DNA from: Thermoplasmata archaeon | GTDB taxonomy: Archaea; Thermoplasmatota; Thermoplasmata; Thermoplasmatales; Thermoplasmataceae | NCBI GenBank assembly: GCA_021810045.1 | Contig: JAJZJR010000001.1 | Span: 62,001-126,000 of the forward strand | Direction of reading: 5' to 3' | Length of the DNA: 64,000 nt | Part shown: one piece after another, positions 26,852 to 35,601 of the stretch | Layout: each line of letters opens with the position of its first letter | Position numbering within the stretch: position 1 is the stretch's first letter | Program-made: the position numbers and the translations under genes | The notes under the pieces: model-generated | What the model was told of the DNA's origin: nothing | Seen by the model: only the letters and a program-made list of their open reading frames with translations | Databases searched by the model: none

Positions 26852-29800
26852 TTCCTTCTCCCCCTGTATGCTGCAATACCAAGGCCTGCAACTACCGCTA
26901 CCACAATTACTACGATTCCTGAGATGAGGCTTTCAGTCGGAGTGCCGGTATAGTTTGAAGTAATTAGTGGTCCGGTAGGATATGGTGTTATACTGGCCGT
27001 TGGTGATGACACCAGCGTTAGAGGCGCACTTTTTCCAGTGATGCCAGGTGACGTAGAATATACTGTGAAGCTCAAGCTGTGTACCGGGTTTGCCACAGTT
27101 GGGGTAAGTACCACATATACAGTCACTGAAGCGTTGTAGGGAAGTGATACTGTATCATTGTATGAAACTGTACCACTAAATGCTGCGGACCACCCGCTGT
27201 CTTTAAGGTATGTCTTGTTCAATGACAGGTTAACAGTAATTGGTGCATTTCCAGTGTTATTAAGGACCACCGGAATAAGTACACTTCCATTTTCGTAAGC
27301 TGTTGCCTTACCCTGACCAATTGTGTATGTGGAATTTTTGGCAATATTTACGGGGAGTGAAAGCGTGCTTGATCCTCCGGAATACTTAACAATAAATGGT
27401 ATTGCGTTAGAACCATACTCTAATTTGCCTTGCAGCGTTGCATTCAAGGTTATTGTAGAAGTGTTACCAATGGGCATCAATAATGATGACCCCCCTGAGA
27501 AATTCTCTTTCCAAATACTGCTTCCAGTTTCAAGAGATATGGTTTCATTGCTGTTTCCATTATTTGTCAACGTAAATATGTAAGTCAGATTTCCGCCAGT
27601 TCCGACCTCTGCCACTGATGACAGGAGTTTGACCTGGAATGAGTGAACTACAACTTTAGACAATGTAAGTGGAATAACCTGATCGGACGATATCTGACTG
27701 TTCACTGAAGAGGAATATGATACTGTTAGGTAGTTACCATCTGAGGTCTGCTGTGTTTTTGAGATGGTGGAAGTGAATTGATAACCTCCATTTGGCAGAA
27801 TAATTGAACTGGAACCAGATTGTACTGTGAGCTGAGCATTTCCAGACGTAATATTCACAGGATTGTTTATGGTCTGTGAAGCAATATTAACACTGAAGGA
27901 AACTGCATAGCCAGCTTTTAGTGTAAGGTTCTGGTAATCAGTCGTGGCGAAAGCCGGGATGTCAATTACCCCGAGATATGCAAGTTTGCTGGCGTTTTTG
28001 ACCGCATATACAGTGTACAAACCTGTTGGAGATGAAATTCTATATCCTCCACTGCTGTTGGTTAAACCTGTGGCAACAACATTACCATTGGAATTCACAT
28101 ATTCGAGGTAAGTGTTCATTACAGGTGCATTGTTGTAAGAGATGTTACCACTTACTTCAGCGTAATTTTTAGTCATAGATATTGGGACAGTCACTGCCAT
28201 GTTATTATTCAAGGAAAATGTCTTTGATCCTGTATAGGTAAACGATCCGGTTGTGTTTGAGGTCTTTTTAAGATAATTAATCGTGTAGGTGCCTGCTGGC
28301 AATTTTATGTTGCCGTTGGTGATGTTAATTGTTGTTTTACCATTGTATATTGAATAAGTTCCGGAACTTATGCCTAAACTGTTGCTTATGTTAAGGTCAT
28401 AGTATGCTGTGTAAGTTGGTGTTATAGACTTATCTGAAAAGATATTCACTTCGCTTAGATTTACACCTTGTGAACTGTTATATGCGTATAGCGTGTAAGT
28501 TCCTGTCTTAACATCACTGAAGCCGTTGACAGGTGTGCCGTTCTGGTATAACAGCTGTGCTAGATTGGCATTGTTGATGCTAATATTCACATATTGAGCA
28601 AGTGTCAATTCACTTGAAGATGGAGACACCGTTTCAATTGGAATGATTTCAGGCACAATGGTAGATTTTATCTCGGATTGGTTCAGTGAGGCACTGTACA
28701 AGCCAATGGGGACCACAATTGAACCGTTTCCGTGCACTAAAGTAAAGTTGTAGGAACCTGTTGCTGAAGTTAGTGTAAGCGTCTGCAATGGAGTGGAAAG
28801 TGGGGTTGAATTCAATGAAACTGTCATTGTCTTTTTCACCGGGGTAACAGGAATACTTACCTGCTGTGTATTAACTGAAACTGTAGACCCGGAGTAATAA
28901 GCCCCCATAAACGACATAGTGAGAAGGCTGTTGGAACCGCCCGGATAGTATAGTCTGGCAAGGCCAGATGTACTTACCGGGTTGTAATACACTGGATATC
29001 CACCGTATTTAAGAACTACAATTCCAGTTGATAATGCACTATTGGCATTGTATCCCGTTGCACTGTCCTTGTTATAGAGCAATGCGGACAGGGTGTAGTT
29101 TGAGGTCAGGCTGAGATTGTAGGTCTGGTTCCGGTATAAATTAACTGTTTGGTAAGCTGATGAAGTCCCTCCCGTAAAAGTCCCAATACCTGTGATTGTA
29201 TACGCCCCTTCAGGTATACTCATTGAAAAGGCGTGATCTGCTGTGAAATCATAAGATAACATGGCTGTACCGTTCAGGATTTCATATGTGCCCGAGTATT
29301 TGTTGGTTGCTGAAAGATGCGATAATATTGTCAGATTAGCGGAGGGTACTAAAGAGATATCTGAAGTGTAAGAACCATTTAAGACAACTGTCTTTAGATA
29401 CGACATTGCCCCATTTGTTGCGTATATTGTGTATACACCATAGGGGACTGTACCAGTGAATTTACCATTGCTGAAATCCAATTTGGCAGCATTTGAGATT
29501 ATACCGTTAGCATACAGGATCACATTTGTTCCCTGCGTGTAATCATTTACTCCGATTGTTACTTTTGCAGACAGATCTGGAGTTACCTCTACACTTGTAT
29601 TGGCATTCCAGTCCTGGAACGAAGCAAGGTAGCTGTATGAACTGATATTGTCCCCGGTTGCAATAACATTGTAATTACCTGGGGTTACCCAAATCTCTGC
29701 AGTCCCGGTACTATTGGTTGAAGTGGTTCCTACAACATATCCATCATTTGTAGTTGCAGAAACGCCGACCCCGCTTACTGGACTGCCTGCCACTGTGACG

Positions 29801-32800
29801 TTAGCAAAGATTGTATCCAGGGGAATTGCGAGATCATATACCAGATTGCCACCATTTGTAACGTTTGCGTACTGGAAGTTTGAATATGTGTGTCCACCTG
29901 TTGTTATGGAAACCTGGTAAGAAACGGGTGGGAGATTGTTTATTGTGTAGTTGCCTCCAACAATAGGTGTGGTGTAAGAGATGTTGTACTGGCTGTTGTT
30001 GAATGTGATACTTCCGCTCCTAATCTCCTTGGTAAAGACAAGAGGTTCTGTTGTGTTCTGGCCATAGAATCTCTGCTGATACTGGAATGAGGTTGTACCA
30101 GATACTGTGGTGTTTTTAATCTCGAGATTTTTCTGAATGTAATAATCCGGAAGGGCGGTTGTCTGGTTGTAGGAAGTGGCTAATCTGTTTGCCTGATCAT
30201 TTGTAACATGCACAGCATTTTGACCAAGTGTTGTGCTTCCAATGAGGTATTCATTATTGGTTGAGCCAAGACTGTAGTAAAGAGTGTCGTTTCCCGGGAG
30301 GCCCGTTATGTTGTAATAACCCTGGCTGTTTGTGCTTACAACCTGGTGCGGAATACCATACTGATCAAACAGGGTAACATTTACACCGGGAGCCGGGTCG
30401 CCGTTTGGCATTGTGACTCTCCCGTGAATTATAGCACCCGGATAATAGGCAACTATTGGATCTGATATAGCCAGGGAAGTGGTTACAGGTGGGGTCAGTT
30501 CAACTGTGCCAATACCATGCTGTGCGTTATAATATGCCTGGGAAAGCGGTATAGTAGTCCAAGCTGACTCGTGTGCAGCATAATCCTTGTAAGGATTGAA
30601 GGGGATATTCTCGTATATGACCATGAAGTTGCTCATGTCCCATGCTGGTCTAGCAGAATACTGAGTGGAACCATAGGTCACTCCCGGTATTCCATTTGAC
30701 TGGCCAACAGCACTTGGTGGGAGACCTACAGTAAACCTGTAGATTGACGTGTTATAGAACGCCGGCGTGAATTGAATATTGTAAGCAGTGGGTATAATTC
30801 CTGAAGGAAGGTTCTGCAACGAGAAGGTCCCGTTTGCCGTTGTTGCATATATGTTGTAATATTCTGTAGGTATTACGCCTCCACCTGAAGAAGTGTATGA
30901 TGGTGAATCTGTAAGATATGCTGGAGCATAAAATATACCAGTGTTCTGAGCGGAAGTTGGAAGCAATGTTGCAACACTATTGTCCGTAGGTGCCTGAATG
31001 TATTTAATGCTGTATCCAGTTTCTGACATCAGCACCTGATAAAGATTTACCAAAGTTGAGTCTGAGTATTTGCTTGCAAGTTGCCCTTTAACAAAAGCAT
31101 TGTACACATTTGCTGATGAGACTTCTGTAATATACTGGCCGTAGATAGATGGGTGATCAAGCACAACGCTCGTAAATGCTGATGGGTTGGCAGAAACTTT
31201 GCTTAAGTTTACATACTCATTATATCCAAGATATTGGATTAGACTTGCTTTTACCGGTGCACTGAAGTCACCATTGCTGTATGCCCCTTGAAGTACCCTG
31301 CCTATGAATAAGGAAATTATCTGAGAATTATTCTGGGCAAGTAACACCTGACCGGCGGTTGCTATTCCCTGCTGGAAGTCATCGGCTACAGTTGGATGTT
31401 GGCCCTGGTATCTTTCCTGGAAACCATAATCCCACCATGATAAGTAGGCAGCACGGTCCTGGACGGGAACGTTTGAATCCTGCCCACTTAACCATGCAAA
31501 GGATTTGCTCAAGGGAGTTGAACCATTGGAAACACCGCCGCTCAAACCGCCTACAAAGTTTGTGGTGTTGTTTGTTTTGAGGAATGCCGGAAGAGAGTTG
31601 GCAATCTGGCTTTCCACCTGGGCCTGAGCAGGACTGCCTGCTGGTACAGATGCCGATATCATTGATGTAGCTGATGGAACAATAACAAGTAATGTGACGA
31701 TGATGACGAATGCTGCCTGCAGCCATTTTATATTCCCTTTTATGGCTTTGAATGCAGAACCGGAAGTAGTGGGTTTCTTCTTTTTGACTTCCTCGATCTT
31801 TGAAATCTTCGCAAACATCAAAAGCACGCCGGCTCCAAGAATAGCATAGGCTGGTGCTGCAGTAATATTGAATCTGGCTGCTGCAAAGCTCATGTAAATT
31901 GATACTACAGAGAATACCAATATGAGCAGAAGTTGATCCGTTTTCTCCTTCAGGAACAGGTATGCTGCATATCCAACACCAACCATTCCCAAGAGAAACT
32001 GAGCGATCCCGAAGCCGCCTATGTAAGAACCAAGTGCAGGGGCAGCAGCTTCTGCGATGGTTGAATAAACCCTTGTCTTGATGAAATATCCATCTCCGCT
32101 AAGCAATCTGTCCAATAAGGCAGGGCTGAAATGAGCCATTCCTTCCAGGCCAGCTATCACTGCGAGCACAAGAATGGGTATTATGAGAATCCATGGTCTT
32201 CTGCCTACTAGTCCTATAAGTACACCAAACAGAACAATGAGTATTCCAATCTCAAGTTCTGCATTATACCAGCCCGTGAGTTCATTGACACCGGCGTAGT
32301 AGTAGAATCCCATGAGAAAACCAAGTATTACAAAGAGGGCTGTGTAATAGGTAATGTAACCAGTTGGTCTTTTGAAAATGAGATTGACTATAAGCTGGAC
32401 TGCAACATATAAGAGTAAAATTGCCTCTATATATGCATATCCTTGCCAGGAAAGCATAAGACCGCCTAGAGATGCTCCGGCAAGAAGCCCGTATATCGTA
32501 GGTATTTTATTTGACTGATAGAATTCGTATATTTTTAAATAATAATGTCTGAAATCTCTAAGATTATCTATAATCCTGTTCTTCCCGGAGAGTCTTATTG
32601 CCCTGAGGAAAAAGTAAACCGAAAAGAATGCGAATATAAGTTCCGGGGTGTGCATCCTTCCTCCGGACAGGATGCCTGCCGATAGGTTGCTTGGCATTAG
32701 TGCGTACAGTAAAGCACCTACTGCTGCTGCATTTTTCCCAAAGATTTCTTTTGTGATCAGGTACACGGGGATTATCAGTAGTGCCCCGAATACTGCATCG

Positions 32801-33177
32801 AATTCCTCAAAAGCATAGAATGCTGCTGTCTGCGCACCATAGAAAGGTGAGAGAATCTCAGCTACCAGTGCTATGAACCAGTGGAAGAATGGATTTCTTG
32901 GGTTTATGGTTCCCAATGGGTAATTCAGCGTTGGATCATACACAAGCTGAGTATGCTGGTTTAAGATGTGCAGTATGGCGATGAAGTTGTAATAGGGGTC
33001 GCTTCCTCCAGATGTAGGAAGAGCAGCTATACCCCCGCCGTATACGAATGTGGCCGACCAGTAGAAATAATTCGACAGGAAAAGGTAGAATGCCACCAAT
33101 ATTCCGACGATTATGACTTCTGAATGATTATATATCCTAGATAATGCGTTAAATTTAGGCTCAAGCTGTAATTCCAT
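26848..33177 (-). CDS. aglB: Oligosaccharyltransferase AglB/STT3 with a very long extracytoplasmic tail
   Basis: 2109 residues. The N-terminal 500 hold about 13 membrane helices with all four STT3 hallmarks: SDPYYN (D60), RMHTPE (176-179), TIAE (373-376) and WWDYG (581-585). It transfers glycan from a lipid carrier to Asn of exported proteins. After the catalytic region, from about residue 900, come many Ig-like and carboxypeptidase-regulatory-like repeats (for example GRVTMPNGDPAPGVNVTL) and a final membrane helix (about 2085-2105). Typical archaeal AglB is 600-1000 residues, so about 1200 are extra. Minus-strand TATA-like TTTTTTATATTTAG lies near 33207-33220. Confidence 0.9.
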   Translation of the reverse strand: MELQLEPKFNALSRIYNHSEVIIVGILVAFYLFLSNYFYWSATFVYGGGIAALPTSGGSDPYYNFIAILHILNQHTQLVYDPTLNYPLGTINPRNPFFHWFIALVAEILSPFYGAQTAAFYAFEEFDAVFGALLIIPVYLITKEIFGKNAAAVGALLYALMPSNLSAGILSGGRMHTPELIFAFFSVYFFLRAIRLSGKNRIIDNLRDFRHYYLKIYEFYQSNKIPTIYGLLAGASLGGLMLSWQGYAYIEAILLLYVAVQLIVNLIFKRPTGYITYYTALFVILGFLMGFYYYAGVNELTGWYNAELEIGILIVLFGVLIGLVGRRPWILIIPILVLAVIAGLEGMAHFSPALLDRLLSGDGYFIKTRVYSTIAEAAAPALGSYIGGFGIAQFLLGMVGVGYAAYLFLKEKTDQLLLILVFSVVSIYMSFAAARFNITAAPAYAILGAGVLLMFAKISKIEEVKKKKPTTSGSAFKAIKGNIKWLQAAFVIIVTLLVIVPSATSMISASVPAGSPAQAQVESQIANSLPAFLKTNNTTNFVGGLSGGVSNGSTPLSKSFAWLSGQDSNVPVQDRAAYLSWWDYGFQERYQGQHPTVADDFQQGIATAGQVLLAQNNSQIISLFIGRVLQGAYSNGDFSAPVKASLIQYLGYNEYVNLSKVSANPSAFTSVVLDHPSIYGQYITEVSSANVYNAFVKGQLASKYSDSTLVNLYQVLMSETGYSIKYIQAPTDNSVATLLPTSAQNTGIFYAPAYLTDSPSYTSSGGGVIPTEYYNIYATTANGTFSLQNLPSGIIPTAYNIQFTPAFYNTSIYRFTVGLPPSAVGQSNGIPGVTYGSTQYSARPAWDMSNFMVIYENIPFNPYKDYAAHESAWTTIPLSQAYYNAQHGIGTVELTPPVTTSLAISDPIVAYYPGAIIHGRVTMPNGDPAPGVNVTLFDQYGIPHQVVSTNSQGYYNITGLPGNDTLYYSLGSTNNEYLIGSTTLGQNAVHVTNDQANRLATSYNQTTALPDYYIQKNLEIKNTTVSGTTSFQYQQRFYGQNTTEPLVFTKEIRSGSITFNNSQYNISYTTPIVGGNYTINNLPPVSYQVSITTGGHTYSNFQYANVTNGGNLVYDLAIPLDTIFANVTVAGSPVSGVGVSATTNDGYVVGTTSTNSTGTAEIWVTPGNYNVIATGDNISSYSYLASFQDWNANTSVEVTPDLSAKVTIGVNDYTQGTNVILYANGIISNAAKLDFSNGKFTGTVPYGVYTIYATNGAMSYLKTVVLNGSYTSDISLVPSANLTILSHLSATNKYSGTYEILNGTAMLSYDFTADHAFSMSIPEGAYTITGIGTFTGGTSSAYQTVNLYRNQTYNLSLTSNYTLSALLYNKDSATGYNANSALSTGIVVLKYGGYPVYYNPVSTSGLARLYYPGGSNSLLTMSFMGAYYSGSTVSVNTQQVSIPVTPVKKTMTVSLNSTPLSTPLQTLTLTSATGSYNFTLVHGNGSIVVPIGLYSASLNQSEIKSTIVPEIIPIETVSPSSSELTLAQYVNISINNANLAQLLYQNGTPVNGFSDVKTGTYTLYAYNSSQGVNLSEVNIFSDKSITPTYTAYYDLNISNSLGISSGTYSIYNGKTTINITNGNIKLPAGTYTINYLKKTSNTTGSFTYTGSKTFSLNNNMAVTVPISMTKNYAEVSGNISYNNAPVMNTYLEYVNSNGNVVATGLTNSSGGYRISSPTGLYTVYAVKNASKLAYLGVIDIPAFATTDYQNLTLKAGYAVSFSVNIASQTINNPVNITSGNAQLTVQSGSSSIILPNGGYQFTSTISKTQQTSDGNYLTVSYSSSVNSQISSDQVIPLTLSKVVVHSFQVKLLSSVAEVGTGGNLTYIFTLTNNGNSNETISLETGSSIWKENFSGGSSLLMPIGNTSTITLNATLQGKLEYGSNAIPFIVKYSGGSSTLSLPVNIAKNSTYTIGQGKATAYENGSVLIPVVLNNTGNAPITVNLSLNKTYLKDSGWSAAFSGTVSYNDTVSLPYNASVTVYVVLTPTVANPVHSLSFTVYSTSPGITGKSAPLTLVSSPTASITPYPTGPLITSNYTGTPTESLISGIVVIVVAVVAGLGIAAYRGRRN

Positions 33178-33270
33178 TGGCGTCGTTCCTGAGGAGCGCT
33201 AATATAATCTAAATATAAAAAACTAATCTGAAGGCAGTCTATTCCTATTTTGTCATATTCGTGACATCCT

Positions 33271-33290
33271 CCCACGATTAAAGCTGTGGG
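33271..33290. repeat. Right-end hairpin of the IS605-type element
   Basis: CCCAC and GTGGG arms with a 10-base loop. The tnpB stop codon (33278-33280) falls in the loop. Subterminal hairpins at this place are recognised by the Y1 transposase, and in TnpB systems the same region forms the 3' part of the guide (omega) RNA. Confidence 0.6.
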
Positions 33291-34480
33291 CTTCCTGCTT
33301 CGCCGATCAGGGTTGCCCTTGCAGGTAGTGCCCCATTCTCCACAGGCGTAACTTCGGGAGTGCCCCTCCCTACTTTTATTAAGCCGATGTTTCGGATGTT
33401 TATGGCGGCATTGAGATCCCTGTCGATCTCATATCCGCAGGACTCACAGAGGAATGTCCTTTCTGACAGTTCCAGTGATTCCTTCTTATATCCACAGTTT
33501 GAGCATGTACGTGATGTGTTTCCCGGATCCACTGAGACCACAAGCTTACCGGCACTTTCAGCCTTGTAGGTTGTGTATTGTACAAGTGTGCTCCATGAAG
33601 CATCCGCAATGCCCTTCGCTAAATGATGGTTCTTCACCATGCTTCTTATATTCAGGTTCTCGAAAACAATGAGATCATTGTTCTTCACTATCTCATTTGA
33701 GAGCTTGTGTGCAAAGTCCTCCCTCTGATCCTTTACCTTCTTATGCTGTTTCGAGAGAATGATTCTTGCTTTCTTCCTGTTGCTTGATCCTATTTGCTTG
33801 CGTGAAAGGCTCCTCTGTGCCTTCCTGATCCTCTTCCCGCTTTTCATGAGAAAGTGAGGAGGATCGATCACAGTGTCGTCACTCATAGTTGAAAGATGCA
33901 GCAGTCCTGCATCTATTCCGATGGTGTTGCCTGTATGTTCAGGATGAAAGGATATTCTGTCCTGTTTCACGGAGAATGAGGCATGCCATTCTCCGGTTCC
34001 ATCATGTGATATGTTGAATGTCTTGATCTCGCCAACAATGTCACGGTGCTGGAACATTCTCAGTTCTCCGATCTTTGATAGCTTCAGGTGTCCGTTTTCC
34101 ATGAGGTGGAATCCCGACTGAGTGTAGGTCAGTGACCTGTACTGTCCTTTTCCCTTTAGTCTCGGGAATCCTGCTTTCTGCCTGACACCCTGCTTCTTCT
34201 CCCTTATTCGTCGATAGAAGTTCTGGTATGCACGATCCGCTCTCCGTGCAACATCCTGAAGAACCTGAGAATGAATGTTCCTGTATTCCTCAAATTCCTG
34301 CTTGAGTTCAGGTATCTGGTTCTGCTGGTGATTGTATGTGAGGGATTTCTTGTTTCCCCTGTATGCATATCTTCTTTCAAGCAGGAATGAGTTGTACAGC
34401 TGTCTGCACGACTCCAGCTGTTCGTTGAGCTTCCTTTCCTGATCCGCAGACGGGTACAGCCTGAACCTGTATGCCTTCAT
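33278..34480 (-). CDS. tnpB: TnpB RNA-guided nuclease-like protein of the IS605 element
   Basis: 400 residues from the ATG at 34480 (MKAYRFRLYPSADQ, the usual TnpB N-terminus); a frame reaching 34564 overlaps tnpA and is not needed. RuvC-like residues are kept: IGIDAGLLHLSTMSD (first Asp), VFENLNIRSM (Glu), and DRDLNAAINI (last Asp). The zinc finger CSNCG ... CESCG sits between the last two. Nothing indicates inactivation. TnpB cuts DNA next to a target-adjacent motif guided by RNA from the element's right end, aiding retention of the element. Confidence 0.9.
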   Translation of the reverse strand: MKAYRFRLYPSADQERKLNEQLESCRQLYNSFLLERRYAYRGNKKSLTYNHQQNQIPELKQEFEEYRNIHSQVLQDVARRADRAYQNFYRRIREKKQGVRQKAGFPRLKGKGQYRSLTYTQSGFHLMENGHLKLSKIGELRMFQHRDIVGEIKTFNISHDGTGEWHASFSVKQDRISFHPEHTGNTIGIDAGLLHLSTMSDDTVIDPPHFLMKSGKRIRKAQRSLSRKQIGSSNRKKARIILSKQHKKVKDQREDFAHKLSNEIVKNNDLIVFENLNIRSMVKNHHLAKGIADASWSTLVQYTTYKAESAGKLVVSVDPGNTSRTCSNCGYKKESLELSERTFLCESCGYEIDRDLNAAINIRNIGLIKVGRGTPEVTPVENGALPARATLIGEAGSPQL

Positions 34481-34874
34481 TCCTTCTTTTGATCCTCCAC
34501 GTATTTCATTATGGTTTCCGATGAGATATGCCCATGTGCGGACACAAAATAGCCACGTGTCCATAGAGTTGCCAGCCTTCTTTTCAGGTCAGTGAATTCT
34601 TCTCTTAGAAGTCTTGAGGTAACTCCCTTTATTCTTGCGATTATATTATTCGGCGCTACCAGAGGGCCCGTCTGGATGAACAGGTGGACATGATTCGGCA
34701 TCGTCTCCAGCAACATGATTTCCCATTTATTTTCACTTGCAACCGAAGCTATGATATCTTTGAGTCTACCCTCAACCTTTCCCGTAATTACCTTCCTCCT
34801 GTACTTCGGCACCATACAAAATAGTAATACATGAAGTGAACGTAAGTCTCAGAAGCAGTATATCCCTTGGGCAT
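34477..34874 (-). pseudogene. tnpA: Y1 (HUH) transposase TnpA with an N-terminal frameshift
   Basis: The downstream frame (34815-34477) has the metal-binding NHVHLFI and the catalytic tyrosine in ETIMKYVEDQ, but lacks the first beta strand. Reading the other frame from an ATG at 34874 gives MPKGYTASETYVHF ... YYYFVWC, which joins perfectly to PKYRRKVI of the downstream frame if one C is added near 34808-34811. Together they make a normal TnpA of about 132 residues. So a single-base deletion disrupts the gene, unless a -1 ribosomal slip or the internal ATG at 34815 rescues it. Its end overlaps tnpB by four bases. Confidence 0.78.
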
Positions 34875-34926
34875 TCTGAATAATCCTATATGTGTTGTCT
34901 GCATGTAATGTTTTGTTCACTTTCGT

Positions 34927-34947
34927 CCCACCTATAAATGGTATGGG
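34927..34947. repeat. Left-end hairpin of the IS605-type element
   Basis: CCCA-CC, a seven-base A/T loop, then GG-TA-TGGG: six base pairs with a two-base bulge. A hairpin with a bulge upstream of tnpA is what Y1 transposases recognise at the left end. Confidence 0.5.
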
Positions 34948-34971
34948 GTTTCCCGCTCACAGTGCTATAAA

Positions 34972-35460
34972 TTAAGGAATATATATGAGCGTTTCATCGT
35001 CCATATCGTAGTCGAAGAGTTTTGAATACCGACCCCAATTGAGTAAAACCCTGAATGTATTTTCCGGATCATCTGATGGAAAATTACTTTCGAGGAATTC
35101 GTCGAGTTCGTCTTTTTCTATGGTTCCGTCCTCTGCATTTTTAAGGATATTTATAATTGACGAAAACGGCTCTATGCGTGAAAGAAGTCTGTGAAGGATG
35201 ACCTTCCTCTCAGTGAGATCCGACTTCAGGAAAACGCTCCCATCACCGGTAAGTGATACGTCTCCGTCGGCAACGTTTACAAGTCCAAGTGCTTCTGCAT
35301 CGTTCAGCAGATTCAGGAGAGTGGTCCTCTCCTCGTCAAGGGAGTCGTCGAGTGTGGCAATGTCTACAGGCTTGCCAAGATCCTCAAGAATTTCCAGCAG
35401 TCCAAATATGTCTCCGATATTTTCTGTCTCTAAAAGGTGCATTTCTGATTTGTTCTCCAT
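34972..35460 (-). CDS. Stand-alone AAA-associated domain (ABC-importer C-terminal domain)
   Basis: 162 residues. ETENIGDIFGLLEILEDLGKPVDIATLDD and the following LNDAEALGLVNVADGDVSLT match the AAA-associated C-terminal domain normally fused to the ATPase of NitT/TauT-type importers. Here it has no ATPase, and none is encoded nearby. The protein is strongly acidic with winged-helix-like patterning. The divergent gene at 35602 also uses a part of the same importer family (substrate-binding-like fold), so the two may work together as a sensor or regulator. Function is inference. Confidence 0.68.
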   Translation of the reverse strand: MENKSEMHLLETENIGDIFGLLEILEDLGKPVDIATLDDSLDEERTTLLNLLNDAEALGLVNVADGDVSLTGDGSVFLKSDLTERKVILHRLLSRIEPFSSIINILKNAEDGTIEKDELDEFLESNFPSDDPENTFRVLLNWGRYSKLFDYDMDDETLIYIP

Positions 35461-35601
35461 ATTTGTGTTAGCTTATATTTTTTATGCTTAAATCTGAAAC
35501 GAAACGTTGAGTCAGTTTAAACTGTATCGATAATGTGTATGAAATCCTCATTTTCAGTATTTAGCATAATATTAATTCCACAATGTGGTTAACCCATTGC
35601 T

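Larger units (their letters stand above)
33255..34955 (-). mobile_element. IS200/IS605-family insertion sequence (approximate bounds)
   Basis: Contains tnpA (Y1 transposase, frameshifted) and tnpB transcribed leftward with a four-base overlap, flanked by imperfect hairpins at 34927-34947 (left end, before tnpA) and 33271-33290 (right end, after tnpB). This is the IS605-type arrangement: hairpin ends and no terminal inverted repeats. It lies between aglB and the AAA-associated-domain gene. Exact ends cannot be fixed without an empty site; bounds here are estimates of a few tens of bases. Confidence 0.75.

Noticed and set aside
26848-33177. Possible CRISPR or tandem DNA repeats within the large aglB gene
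   Set aside because: The repetition is at protein level (Ig-like domains); no regularly spaced identical DNA units are visible.
34477-34815. tnpA as an intact 112-residue gene starting at 34815
   Set aside because: It lacks the first beta strand, which is present upstream in another frame; a broken full-length gene explains the sequence better.
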